Under the pieces are notes generated by a model. It made no database searches. It saw nothing but the letters and a program-made list of their open reading frames with translations, and was not told the origin of the DNA. Position numbers and translations under genes: made by a program. DNA of 18,436 nucleotides from CAYJWS01 sp964373925 (lineage in GTDB: Bacteria; Patescibacteriota; Patescibacteriia; Buchananbacterales; GWA2-38-13), in contig CAYJWS010000021.1 in assembly GCA_964373925.1 (NCBI GenBank), forward strand, positions 1 through 18,436, given 5' to 3'. Of the stretch, positions 6,748 to 14,339 are shown piece after piece; the first letter of the stretch is position 1, and each line of letters starts with the position of its first letter.

Positions 6748-6807
6748 GTCATTCCCCCGAAGCTTCGGGGGAATCCAGTCTCGCTAGACTAGACTGACTT
6801 TCTGGAT
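6748..6807. repeat. GC-rich palindromic repeat at the edge of the assembly gap
   Basis: A perfect 24-base palindrome at 6751-6774 has arms ATTCCCCC and GGGGGAAT around GAAGCTTC. It is followed by a hairpin AGTCT-CGCT-AGACT (6777-6790) and ends in CTGGAT at the N run. GTCATTCCC...GGGAATCCAG resembles dispersed repeats such as the Neisseria dRS3 type (ATTCCC, 8 bases, GGGAAT). The inner core is the same as in the repeat at 59-96. The element is probably incomplete, with its other half in the gap. Confidence 0.75.
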
Positions 6808-6907
6808 NNNNNNNNNNNNNNNNNNNNNNNNNNNNNNNNNNNNNNNNNNNNNNNNNNNNNNNNNNNNNNNNNNNNNNNNNNNNNNNNNNNNNNNNNNNNN
6901 NNNNNNN
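6808..6907. other. Assembly gap, exactly 100 N
   Basis: A run of 100 N, which looks like a scaffolding placeholder of unknown true length. It separates the pyrG coding sequence from the palindromic repeat. The missing end of pyrG, about 60-70 codons by comparison with the usual length, would alone need roughly 200 bases. Confidence 0.95.
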
Positions 6908-8359
6908 TTTTTCAAATTTCTTCCTATATTCATTATTAAATTCATATCTGTGCCTATGTCTCTCGCTAATCTTTCGTGTCTTATATGCCTTAAAACTCTT
7001 TGATTGCGAATCTAAGATGCATGGCCAAGCGCCAAGCCTCATGGTATTGCCATACTGCTTAGTTTTCAGCAGCTCTGCTTGCTTTTGCATGATATGGATA
7101 ATTGGAAATTTGGTATGTGGATCAACCTCGGTGGTATTCGCACTCTTCATGCCGCAAACATTCCTTGCAAATTCAATTGACGCAAGCTGCATCCCATAGC
7201 ATAAGCCTAAATATGGTATTCCTTTTTCTCGAGCATAGCGTATGGCGCGGATCTTGCCCTCTATACCCCTCTTGCCAAATCCTCCAGGAACGATTATTCC
7301 CTGATATGTATCAAGCTCACGAACCTGTGAAGGGTTTTTTTCATACAAATCAGAGTCTATCCAGCTAATAACCGCGACAACTCCACTTGCAAAGCTTGCC
7401 TGTTTAATCGCCTCGATAACAGAAATGTAGGAATCGGGCAAAATAAAATCTCCGGTTGCAAAATATTTTCCAACAATGCCAACCTTGACTGTCTTTTTTA
7501 TTGATAAAAATTTTTTTATTTTTTTGCTCCATTCTGGCATTGTACGCACCCGTGATTTCAGTCCTAATTCTTTTAAAATTTTATCGCTCAACTTATCTTT
7601 TTCAAAATTTATTGGAACCTCTAAAACATTCTTTACGTCCGGAGCGGATATGATATTTTCCTTTTTAAGATTGCAAAAGACCGAGAGCTTGTTTTTTCTC
7701 GGCTGATCAAGGGGCTTTTGCGCCCGAGCGATAATAAAATCAGGCTGAATGCCCGCCGCGTTCGCCTGTGAAACTGCATACTGCGTAGGCTTTGTTTTCA
7801 TTTCACCGAGATAGCTTGGTATCGGAAGATAGCTTACCAAAATAAAAATAACGTCATTCGGATTCGTATAGTGCATCATGCGCGCGGCTTCCAAAAATAA
7901 AATATTCTGATACTCACCTACCGTGCCGCCAATTTCAACAATGACAATATCAGACTTGGTCTTTCTTCCAGCTTTTTTAATGCGGCGTATAACCTCCCCT
8001 GGAATATGTGGAACAACCTCAACGCACCTTCCTCCATATTCAAGATTTCTCTCTTTTTGAATGACGGAAAGATACACTCTGCCCGTCGTCATATAGTTAT
8101 CCCTATATATATTAGTATTAAGGAACCTTTCATAATTTCCAACATCTTGATCTGTTTCATCTCCGTCATCGGTCACAAAAACTTCGCCATGCTCGGTAGG
8201 ATTCATTGTGCCCGCGTCAACATTAATATATGGATCAATCTTTATCGCGGTAACGGCATATCCCCGTAGCTGCAATATTTTTCCAATAGACGCAGAGGCT
8301 ATGCCCTTTCCTACCCCAGAAAGAACTCCTCCAAAGACAAAAATATATTTTGTAGGCAT
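6908..8359 (-). CDS. pyrG: CTP synthase, 3' end lost in gap
   Basis: 484 residues are readable; the family is usually about 535-550. The enzyme makes CTP from UTP, ATP and glutamine. The N-terminal synthetase domain shows the P-loop GGVLSGVGKGI (10-20), KIDPYINVDAG and HGEVFVTDDGDETDQD. The C-terminal glutamine amidotransferase domain shows GKYF (297-300) and PGGFGKRG. The nucleophile Cys387 is in GLCYGMQ, and ERHRHRYEFNN is at about 466-476. The catalytic His-Glu pair near the C-terminus would lie in the N run. Across the N run the frame continues into the repeat and stops at 6749, but those last residues are repeat, not pyrG. It lies 25 bases downstream of rplI, in an apparent S41 peptidase-acylphosphatase-rplI-pyrG operon. 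Confidence 0.95.
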
Positions 8360-8384
8360 AATTAAAAAATTAAATATGAAATAT

Positions 8385-8825
8385 TCATTGCAGTTTGACT
8401 ACAAGTATTATTCTCGCCTCAAGTCCATGGTGGAGGTGTATGGTGATTGCATGTTCTCCAATTTCTTTAATATGATCGGCGTGTATATTTTTCTCGTCAA
8501 TAGTATAGCCGTTTTTTTTTAATAATTGAGATATCTCTTGTGGATGCACGGACGCATACAGCCTGCCTTCACTTGATGCCTTTGCCCGTATCTCAAAAAT
8601 CTTTCCTTCAAGTTTATCTGCAATGTTTTGGGAATACTCTAATTCTTTCTTTGCTTTCTTCGCCTCTTTGTGTCGTATCTTTTGAATATGCTCAATAAGA
8701 TCATTGGTAGCTATATCGGCAAGTTGCCTGGGGATTAGAAAATTCCTTGCGTATCCATCGGACACTTCTTTTATCTCGCCTTGCTTTCCTAAAGAATTAA
8801 TATTTTTAAGAAGTATCACTTTCAT
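8385..8825 (-). CDS. rplI: 50S ribosomal protein L9
   Basis: 146 residues, full length for bL9. The N-terminal domain MKVILLKNINSLGKQGE continues with VSDGYARNFLIPRQLA, which matches the L9 signature except that Gln replaces a usual Gly after IPR. A long Lys/Glu-rich connecting helix (about 42-75) and the C-terminal rRNA-binding domain follow. Its start overlaps the acylphosphatase stop by 4 bases, so translation is probably coupled. L9 is known to be absent from some CPR branches, so its presence helps to place the genome. Confidence 0.96.
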   Translation of the reverse strand: MKVILLKNINSLGKQGEIKEVSDGYARNFLIPRQLADIATNDLIEHIQKIRHKEAKKAKKELEYSQNIADKLEGKIFEIRAKASSEGRLYASVHPQEISQLLKKNGYTIDEKNIHADHIKEIGEHAITIHLHHGLEARIILVVKLQ

Positions 8826-9115
8826 AAAAAAAAATTTTTATCATTTTGGATCATGAACCCCTCAAATTCATCGCACGAATCATGCCATTCTAAATAAATC
8901 TTTTTAACATTTTCCAATTGTAAAAAATTATAACAAAAAGAAATTAGCTTACGCAAACTATCCTCATCGCCCTCGGCGACAACCTGAACTTTGCCATCAT
9001 TAAGATTAGTGATCCATCCTGTAATTCCCATAGTACGAGCATATGTCTGGATCCCATATCGATATCCAATCCCCTGCACCCTTCCATATGCATAAAGAAT
9101 AAGCCTTTTTGTCAT
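8822..9115 (-). CDS. Acylphosphatase
   Basis: 97 residues, a single acylphosphatase domain of normal size. It hydrolyses acyl phosphates such as carbamoyl phosphate or 1,3-bisphosphoglycerate in the cytoplasm. The active-site loop GRVQGIGYR (11-19) supplies the phosphate-binding Arg19. The catalytic Asn37 lies in GWITNLNDGKVQVVAEG. Both key residues are intact. The C-terminus overlaps rplI by 4 bases, and the S41 peptidase gene ends 20 bases upstream. The physiological substrate cannot be told from the sequence. Confidence 0.93.
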   Translation of the reverse strand: MTKRLILYAYGRVQGIGYRYGIQTYARTMGITGWITNLNDGKVQVVAEGDEDSLRKLISFCYNFLQLENVKKIYLEWHDSCDEFEGFMIQNDKNFFL

Positions 9116-9135
9116 GGCATTATCTATTACAATAA

Positions 9136-10401
9136 TTACTTTAAAAGCTCTAGAGCTTTATCAAGCTGAGGATCCTTTGACTCATCCCAATCTTTTTCGG
9201 TAAGCTCAATGACGATATCCGGATCAATGCCTTTTGCGTCGATTACTCTCCCGGTGGGCGTTAGCCACTTTGCTATAGTAAGTTTTACGGATGAGCCATC
9301 ATTGAGTTTTTTCAGATCTTGTACCGATCCCTTGCCAAATGTCGTCTCGCCTACAAGCTTGGCATATTTATAGTCTTGCAAGGCTCCTGCGACAATTTCC
9401 GAACCAGAGGCGCTCCCCTTGTTGACGAGAACTACGGTTTTTATGCTCCGTAAAATATCATTCTTATTTAAGCTTTTTTCTGCCAAGAAAGATCCGTCTC
9501 GCTTTTTTTCAATAACAATAATATCTTCTCCTCCTACCCAGTATGAGGCGACCTCAATTGCCGTGCGTAAAAATCCGCCGGGATTATTGCGTAAGTCCAA
9601 TATAAAACCTTTCGGATTTTTTAGCAGTATCTGATGCACTGCCGAGTTAAAATCTACGAGCGTATCTTCATTGAAATACTTTAGCTTGAGATGCGCCACG
9701 CCGCCAACCATTTTCCATTCAACGCTGTGTAATGCGACCTTATCGCGCATAACATCTATTTTCCTCTCCCTTCCCTCGCTTTCGCGATATATGGTCAATT
9801 GCACCTTCGTACCTCTCTCGCCGCGGATATTCTGGACTGCATTACCAAGAGACAAATCCTTTGTATCCTTGCCATCAATGGCAATAATAATATCTCCTCC
9901 TTTTAAACCGGATTTTTCCGCGGGGCTATCGGCCAAAGGAGAAATAATAGTAAGCCTGTTATTGCGAATCCCTATTTCCGCGCCAATACCCTCAAAGCTT
10001 CCGGAAATTTCGTTTTCAAATTTCTCCGACACCTTTGGCTCAAAAAAAACAGAATACGGGTCTTCCACCGATCCAACAAGTCCTTGGAGCGCGCCGTAAT
10101 AAAGTTTCTGTCCCGTAACTTTTTCCGGATCAACATAATTTTCTTCAATATAATTCCAAACCTCCCAAAAAGTATCAGAGTCAAAATCAGTTTTAGGCGC
10201 ATATGCGGCATCGGAAGATTGAGAATTCGTAATTTTTGGATTCTTATTTAAACCGTTACTCTTTTTCTCCACATGAAAAATATAGCCTAAAAAAAATGCG
10301 GCCGCAATCGCGATGGAGAAAAAGATAAATCTTGAATTTTTCTGAAACTCCTTATGCGTGTTTTCAGGCAATGACCTTTTTTCTCCGCTATAATTATCCA
10401 T
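9136..10401 (-). CDS. S41 family C-terminal processing peptidase (CtpA/CtpB-like)
   Basis: 421 residues. A cytoplasmic tail, one membrane helix at about 25-43 and a linker precede the conserved helical segment (FWEVWNYIEENYVD). A PDZ domain spans about 138-205 (SFEGIGAEIG, GGDIIIAIDG). The peptidase core has FILDLRNNPGG (266-276). Catalytic Ser332 is in NKGSASGSEIVAGAL, Lys357 in TFGKGSVQ and Gln361 follows. The Ser-Lys spacing of 25 is that of Prc and CtpB. It is a membrane-anchored serine protease acting outside the cytoplasm on exported proteins, cutting near C-termini. It appears to be the first gene of the operon leading to acylphosphatase, rplI and pyrG. No clear promoter was found between it and the divergent PEGA gene. 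Confidence 0.93.
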   Translation of the reverse strand: MDNYSGEKRSLPENTHKEFQKNSRFIFFSIAIAAAFFLGYIFHVEKKSNGLNKNPKITNSQSSDAAYAPKTDFDSDTFWEVWNYIEENYVDPEKVTGQKLYYGALQGLVGSVEDPYSVFFEPKVSEKFENEISGSFEGIGAEIGIRNNRLTIISPLADSPAEKSGLKGGDIIIAIDGKDTKDLSLGNAVQNIRGERGTKVQLTIYRESEGRERKIDVMRDKVALHSVEWKMVGGVAHLKLKYFNEDTLVDFNSAVHQILLKNPKGFILDLRNNPGGFLRTAIEVASYWVGGEDIIVIEKKRDGSFLAEKSLNKNDILRSIKTVVLVNKGSASGSEIVAGALQDYKYAKLVGETTFGKGSVQDLKKLNDGSSVKLTIAKWLTPTGRVIDAKGIDPDIVIELTEKDWDESKDPQLDKALELLK

Positions 10402-10447
10402 AAATAAAAAAAATAATTTTTAAAATATTTAAAATCCTCGCAATTAA

Positions 10448-10456
10448 TGGTATAAT
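10448..10456 (+). promoter_or_regulatory. Extended -10 promoter for the PEGA gene
   Basis: TGGTATAAT fits the extended -10 pattern TGnTATAAT exactly. No good -35 is present, which is usual for this promoter class. The predicted start near 10463 leaves a leader of about 86 bases before ATG 10549. Confidence 0.55.
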
Positions 10457-10548
10457 TTGTATATCCTTATTCTACTATCAATGATTATTCTTGACAAGTG
10501 AGCCACCAAGTCATGCATTGGCTTTCTTGCAATAAAAAGTTACTCTGT

Positions 10549-11907
10549 ATGTCGATTTTTCATAAAAGATTGCTGTATACCTTCTTTATTTTTTTATTTT
10601 TTGTCATAAATCCCATTATTCTTTTATATTCATCCGGGTTCAGATTCAACTACAAAAAATTTACAATTGAAAAAACCGGCTCTGCCGTAATCGTTTCATT
10701 TCCCAAAAAAGCAAAGGTTTACATAAATAACACAGCAACAAAATACACCACTCCCGCCAAGATTCGATTTCTCATTCCGGATACATATTCATTTTCACTT
10801 CAAAAAGAGGGGTATTACCCATGGTCTCGCTCCGTGGCCGTTGAAAGCAGCCTGACATCGTTTCTCAAAGACATTAATTTGGTAAAAAAAAATAAGCCAA
10901 AGCTGATTATGGGCGGAAAAATAGATTGGATGGAAAAAATTCCAAGGCAAAATGCTGTTATTTTTTTAAATAATTCATCTACCGAAAAAATTCTGATGGG
11001 CTACGATCCTTCTGACGGAGAATTAAAAAAAATAATGGTTTTTCAAAAAAATGATTCCGTAGAAACTGTAGACTGGTCAAATAATAAAAAACTCCTTGTT
11101 AAAAGCTCTAAGGGCAATCTTTCGAATTATTATGTTATTAACACGGATACATGGAATATTATTAAGTTGAAACTCCCCGATATTGAATTCCAAAAAATAA
11201 AATGGGATCGCCTGAATAACGATATTATGTATGGGTTATCGGAAAGTCAATTATTTCAAATTGATTCTGCATCAGGCATTTTTTCCGTGGTATTGGCGGA
11301 CGCTATAGACGACTATATAACAGAAGGCTCAAGCGTCTATTATACGGCATCAAATGCCAGCGAGTCTTACTTAAAAAAAATAATTTTATTCTCCAAGGAA
11401 TATACCCCGTCTTTTCTTCTTCCTTCTCGATCGCATTATTCGCTTGATTTGAATGTAGATAAAAAAATTGAAGTTAAGGATGACAATAATTATTATTTGA
11501 TAGATCCCGAGGTGTTTCTCAATGAAAACGCTGATTTTACAAAAAGCTCTCTGCTTATTTTGCAAAAAGAAAAAAATATTGAATGGTCAAAAAATTTCAA
11601 AAATATTCTTCTTTATGATGATTCTAAAATTTTTACTTATAATGTAAAGACCGAAACTAAAAACATTATGAAAGAATCCAATGAACCTATACTTAAAGCT
11701 TTTTTTGCATTTGACGACAATTACGTCTTTTATTGGCATGGCGAATCTTTTTCAATTATAGAAAATACGCAAGAAGGCAGAAAAAATGCCTATACATTAG
11801 GCACTTTCAATGAGGTGCAAGACGTCCTCATAAATAACAGAGATCAAGTGTTCTTTACGGCTCAAGAAATTGGAAAAGAAGGATTATATGAGATGTATCT
11901 GAATTAA
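10549..11907 (+). CDS. PEGA-domain membrane protein with beta-rich C-terminal region
   Basis: 452 residues from ATG 10549. An in-frame GTG at 10498 would add 17 residues that look unlike a leader, so the ATG before SIFHKRLLYTFFIFLFF is preferred. One N-terminal membrane helix lies at about 8-30. A PEGA-type domain at about 50-110 includes AKVYINNTATKYTTPAKI, PDTYSFSLQKEGYYPW and SRSVAVES. The remaining 330 residues have repeated short beta patterns (VDWSNNKKLL, IEWSKNFKNILLYDD), suggesting a beta-propeller-like outer domain; this is inference. It is probably a surface or wall-associated protein in a cell without an outer membrane. It is monocistronic and convergent with rfbA, with 3 bases between the stops and no terminator visible. 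Confidence 0.8.
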   Translation: MSIFHKRLLYTFFIFLFFVINPIILLYSSGFRFNYKKFTIEKTGSAVIVSFPKKAKVYINNTATKYTTPAKIRFLIPDTYSFSLQKEGYYPWSRSVAVESSLTSFLKDINLVKKNKPKLIMGGKIDWMEKIPRQNAVIFLNNSSTEKILMGYDPSDGELKKIMVFQKNDSVETVDWSNNKKLLVKSSKGNLSNYYVINTDTWNIIKLKLPDIEFQKIKWDRLNNDIMYGLSESQLFQIDSASGIFSVVLADAIDDYITEGSSVYYTASNASESYLKKIILFSKEYTPSFLLPSRSHYSLDLNVDKKIEVKDDNNYYLIDPEVFLNENADFTKSSLLILQKEKNIEWSKNFKNILLYDDSKIFTYNVKTETKNIMKESNEPILKAFFAFDDNYVFYWHGESFSIIENTQEGRKNAYTLGTFNEVQDVLINNRDQVFFTAQEIGKEGLYEMYLN

Positions 11908-11910
11908 TAA

Positions 11911-12771
11911 CTATCCGATAATCTTTAGAAGATAACTTCCGTATCCGCTTTTCAATAAAGGCTCCGCGAGCCTTGTAAGCTGATGTTTATCAATAAATCC
12001 CATTCTGTAGGCAACCTCTTCAATACATCCAATTTTTAATCCCTGCCTCTCCTCAATTACTTGCACAAATTGGCCGGCCTGCATAAGAGCGCTAAAGGTA
12101 CCCGTATCAAGCCATGCCGTTCCCCTATCAAGTATCCCCACATGAAGCTTTCCCAAATCCAAATAATGTTTATTGATATCTGTTATCTCATATTCACCGC
12201 GAGCGCTGGGTTTGAGATTCTTCGCTACATCAACAACAGAATTATCATAAAAATAAAGCCCCGGCACGGCATAGTTTGACTTTGGCTTTTTTGGCTTTTC
12301 TTCAATGGAGATTGCTTTATTATTTTTATCAAATTCCAAAACGCCGTATCTTTCAGGGTCAGATACATGATAGCCAAACACCACTCCCCCATCAGGGTCT
12401 TTATAATTTTTTAAAAGTTCGCCAAGCCCCTGGCCATAGAAAATATTATCGCCCAAGATAAGCGCTACTTTTTCTTTGCCAATAAATTTCTCTCCTAAAA
12501 CAAACGCCTGCGCGAGGCCATTAGGCACTGCCTGCTCCAAATAGCTAAACTCGCATCCAAGGCTTTTGCCGTCGCCTAAAAGCCTCTTAAAATGAGGCAG
12601 ATCGCTTGGAGTTGAGATAACGAGTATTTCGCTTATTCCCGCAAGCATCAGAACCGACAAAGGATAATATATCATGGGCTTGTCATACACGGGCATGAGC
12701 TGTTTTGAAATGGCAAGCGTTAAAGGATACAGTCTTGTTCCCGAACCGCCCGCCAAGATTATTCCCTTCAT
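11911..12771 (-). CDS. rfbA: Glucose-1-phosphate thymidylyltransferase
   Basis: 286 residues, the usual RmlA/RfbA length. It makes dTDP-glucose from dTTP and glucose 1-phosphate, the first step to dTDP-rhamnose and related sugars. The nucleotide-binding loop LAGGSGTRLYPLT is at residues 6-18, SKQLMPVYDKP at 22-32, and the metal-binding Asp in LGDNIFYGQG at 106-115. EEKPKKPKS and the C-terminal WLDTGTF are also present. All expected sites are intact. It follows rfbB on the same strand after 81 bases. The start codon is preceded by heptad repeats and not by a Shine-Dalgarno site. Confidence 0.96.
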   Translation of the reverse strand: MKGIILAGGSGTRLYPLTLAISKQLMPVYDKPMIYYPLSVLMLAGISEILVISTPSDLPHFKRLLGDGKSLGCEFSYLEQAVPNGLAQAFVLGEKFIGKEKVALILGDNIFYGQGLGELLKNYKDPDGGVVFGYHVSDPERYGVLEFDKNNKAISIEEKPKKPKSNYAVPGLYFYDNSVVDVAKNLKPSARGEYEITDINKHYLDLGKLHVGILDRGTAWLDTGTFSALMQAGQFVQVIEERQGLKIGCIEEVAYRMGFIDKHQLTRLAEPLLKSGYGSYLLKIIG

Positions 12772-12776
12772 TATTT

Positions 12777-12804
12777 TAAGAATTAAGAATTAAGAATTAG
12801 GAAT
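12777..12804. repeat. Heptad repeat just before rfbA
   Basis: Four units, TAAGAAT three times then TAGGAAT. On the rfbA coding strand they read ATTCTTA units ending 5 bases before ATG. The rest of the rfbB-rfbA gap (12805-12852) holds an inverted partner: AGGAATT (12799-12805) can pair with AATTCCT (12843-12849). Confidence 0.65.
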
Positions 12805-12852
12805 TATGGAGCCATTTTTAAGAAGCATAATTTATAATTCACAATTCCTGAT

Positions 12853-13866
12853 TCAAGAATATTGTTTCTCGTAATATTTTTTATACTCGCCGCTTTTAAT
12901 CTTTTTCCACCAGTCTTGATTTTGAGAATACCAATCGATAGTTTTTAGTAAATATTCATCAATATTATGCTGTGGCTCATATCCCAGCTCTTTTTTCGCT
13001 TTTGTCCAATCCACGGCATAACGCCTGTCGTGTCCCGGCCTGTCTTTTACAAACTCTATGCACTCTTCTCCTTTTCCCATAGCTGATAAAACTTTTTTTA
13101 TCAAATCTATATTGGAAACATCTTGCGTGGTGCCTCCAATGCAATATGTCTCACCCGGCTTTCCTTTTTCAATGATTAGCTCAATTCCTCGGCAATGATC
13201 GTCAACGTAAATCCAATCTCGTACGTATTTTCCGTCTCCGTATATCGGCACTTTTTTTCCCTCTAAAATATTCGTAATCGCGAGGGGTAGGAGCTTTTCC
13301 GGATATTGATAGGGCCCATAATTATTTTCCGTATTTGATATGGTGATAGGAAGGCCGTAGGTGTAAAAATACGCCCGCACAAAGTGATCTGACGCCGCCT
13401 TGGAGGCGCTGTAAGGAGAACGCGGATTATAACTAGTATTTTCATTAAACTTTTCGGTTGCCTCCAAATCAAGCGCGCCGAAAACTTCGTCTGTTGAAAC
13501 ATGATGAAATCTTTTTACTTTGTGCTTAAGCGCCGCTTGAAGCAATATATGCGTTCCAACAACGTTGGTAATCACAAAAGGCGCCGCGTCAAGTATAGAC
13601 CTGTCAACATGAGATTCAGCGGCACAATGTACAACAATATCTATCCCTTCCATAATCTTATTTACGAGCTTGACGTCACAAATATCGCCGTGAACAAATT
13701 GGTAATTTTTATTATCTTTAATATCTTTTACATTTTCAAGGTTTCCTGCATACGTGAGTTTATCAAGATTTATGATCTTGTCTTGAGAATGATTCTTGAG
13801 CCAGTATCGGATAAAGTTTGATCCGATAAAGCCGGCTCCGCCAGTGACTAATATTTTTCTATGCAT
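12853..13866 (-). CDS. rfbB: dTDP-glucose 4,6-dehydratase
   Basis: 337 residues from ATG 13866. Upstream in-frame starts at 13902 and 13896 would add 10-12 residues before MHRKILVTGG and are less likely, because the family begins close to its nucleotide-binding loop. It is a short-chain dehydrogenase/reductase fold enzyme that makes dTDP-4-keto-6-deoxyglucose with bound NAD. It has TGGAGFIGS (GxxGxxG) at residues 8-16, the catalytic HVSTDEVFG (Thr-Asp-Glu) and YSASKAASDH (YxxxK). It is transcribed toward rfbA and is probably in one operon with it. No rfbC or rfbD is in the window, so the final sugar cannot be inferred. Confidence 0.95.
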   Translation of the reverse strand: MHRKILVTGGAGFIGSNFIRYWLKNHSQDKIINLDKLTYAGNLENVKDIKDNKNYQFVHGDICDVKLVNKIMEGIDIVVHCAAESHVDRSILDAAPFVITNVVGTHILLQAALKHKVKRFHHVSTDEVFGALDLEATEKFNENTSYNPRSPYSASKAASDHFVRAYFYTYGLPITISNTENNYGPYQYPEKLLPLAITNILEGKKVPIYGDGKYVRDWIYVDDHCRGIELIIEKGKPGETYCIGGTTQDVSNIDLIKKVLSAMGKGEECIEFVKDRPGHDRRYAVDWTKAKKELGYEPQHNIDEYLLKTIDWYSQNQDWWKKIKSGEYKKYYEKQYS

Positions 13867-13868
13867 AT

Positions 13869-13897
13869 TTGACAAAAAATTTAATTTACGATACATT
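13869..13897 (+). promoter_or_regulatory. Promoter of the 95-codon orphan gene
   Basis: -35 TTGACA (13869-13874), a 17-base spacer and -10 TACATT (13892-13897). The predicted start near 13904 gives a leader of about 49 bases. It sits just outside the divergent rfbB start. Confidence 0.6.
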
Positions 13898-13940
13898 ACC
13901 ACTGCGTTTCACTTCGCTCTTTTTTCAGCCCTTTTTCAAC

Positions 13941-13946
13941 AAGGAG
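13941..13946 (+). promoter_or_regulatory. Shine-Dalgarno site AAGGAG
   Basis: AAGGAG is exactly 6 bases before ATG 13953, the same spacing as in the other orphan gene. It selects this ATG over the in-frame TTG at 13869. Confidence 0.8.
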
Positions 13947-13952
13947 TTTACG

Positions 13953-14240
13953 ATGTATGATTTAAACGGAAAACTTACACAGCTTCATGAAAATGATGCC
14001 ATGATTTTTGACATCTCACGAAGTTCAATCACTGTTTTAAGAGATGAAAAACCGCTTCTGTTTTACCCCATAGGTACCTTTGTTGAAAATGACGTATTCA
14101 TTTCAGCACAGTTTCCGTTTAATTCCAACACGATACATACGATTATTTCTCTTCTAAGCTTAATTACAAACCTCTCATTTGTAAAAGTGGAAACGAGTCA
14201 TTCAAAGATTGTCTATCGTTTTATAATGAACAGAAGGTAG
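13953..14240 (+). CDS. Small orphan protein of unknown function
   Basis: 95 residues from ATG 13953, which has a proper Shine-Dalgarno site. No family is recognised. There is no signal peptide. The pattern is alternating beta strands (AMIFDISRSSITVL, KPLLFYPIGTF) then a hydrophobic helix-like stretch (TIHTIISLLSLITNL) and a basic end (YRFIMNRR). A small soluble alpha/beta protein is likely. The gene is a complete single unit, with TTGACA promoter, 49-base leader, SD and terminator, lying between rfbB and the HIT cluster on the opposite strand to both. The signals make a real gene likely despite the small size. Confidence 0.72.
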   Translation: MYDLNGKLTQLHENDAMIFDISRSSITVLRDEKPLLFYPIGTFVENDVFISAQFPFNSNTIHTIISLLSLITNLSFVKVETSHSKIVYRFIMNRR

Positions 14241-14266
14241 TTTTCGCTCCATAAAAATTACTTCAG

Positions 14267-14297
14267 AGCAGTCATAATATGACTGCTTTTTTTGTTT
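14267..14297 (+). terminator. Rho-independent terminator of the 95-codon gene
   Basis: Perfect 9-bp arms AGCAGTCAT (14267-14275) and ATGACTGCT (14279-14287) with a 3-base loop. A run of seven T, a G and more T follows. It lies 26 bases past the stop. Confidence 0.88.
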
Positions 14298-14339
14298 TAT
14301 TTGATTTTCATAAAAATTCATTCAATATTCAGTCAATAA

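Noticed and set aside
6749..6807. Apparent C-terminus of CTP synthase (ends SPEASGE)
   Set aside because: It is a translation of the palindromic repeat reached through 100 N and does not resemble any pyrG C-terminus.
9671..10099. 142-codon plus-strand frame
   Set aside because: It lies wholly antisense to the S41 peptidase PDZ region; composition is that of a shadow frame.
10491..10519. TTGACA at 10491 as a promoter for the PEGA gene
   Set aside because: The hexamer 17 bases on is TGCATT, a poor -10; the extended -10 at 10448-10456 is better.
10498..10548. GTG 10498 as the PEGA protein start
   Set aside because: The added 17 residues contain no leader features and the ATG at 10549 directly precedes a standard basic-plus-hydrophobic N-terminus.
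13501..13821. 106-codon plus-strand frame
   Set aside because: Antisense to the conserved rfbB core; no start signals.
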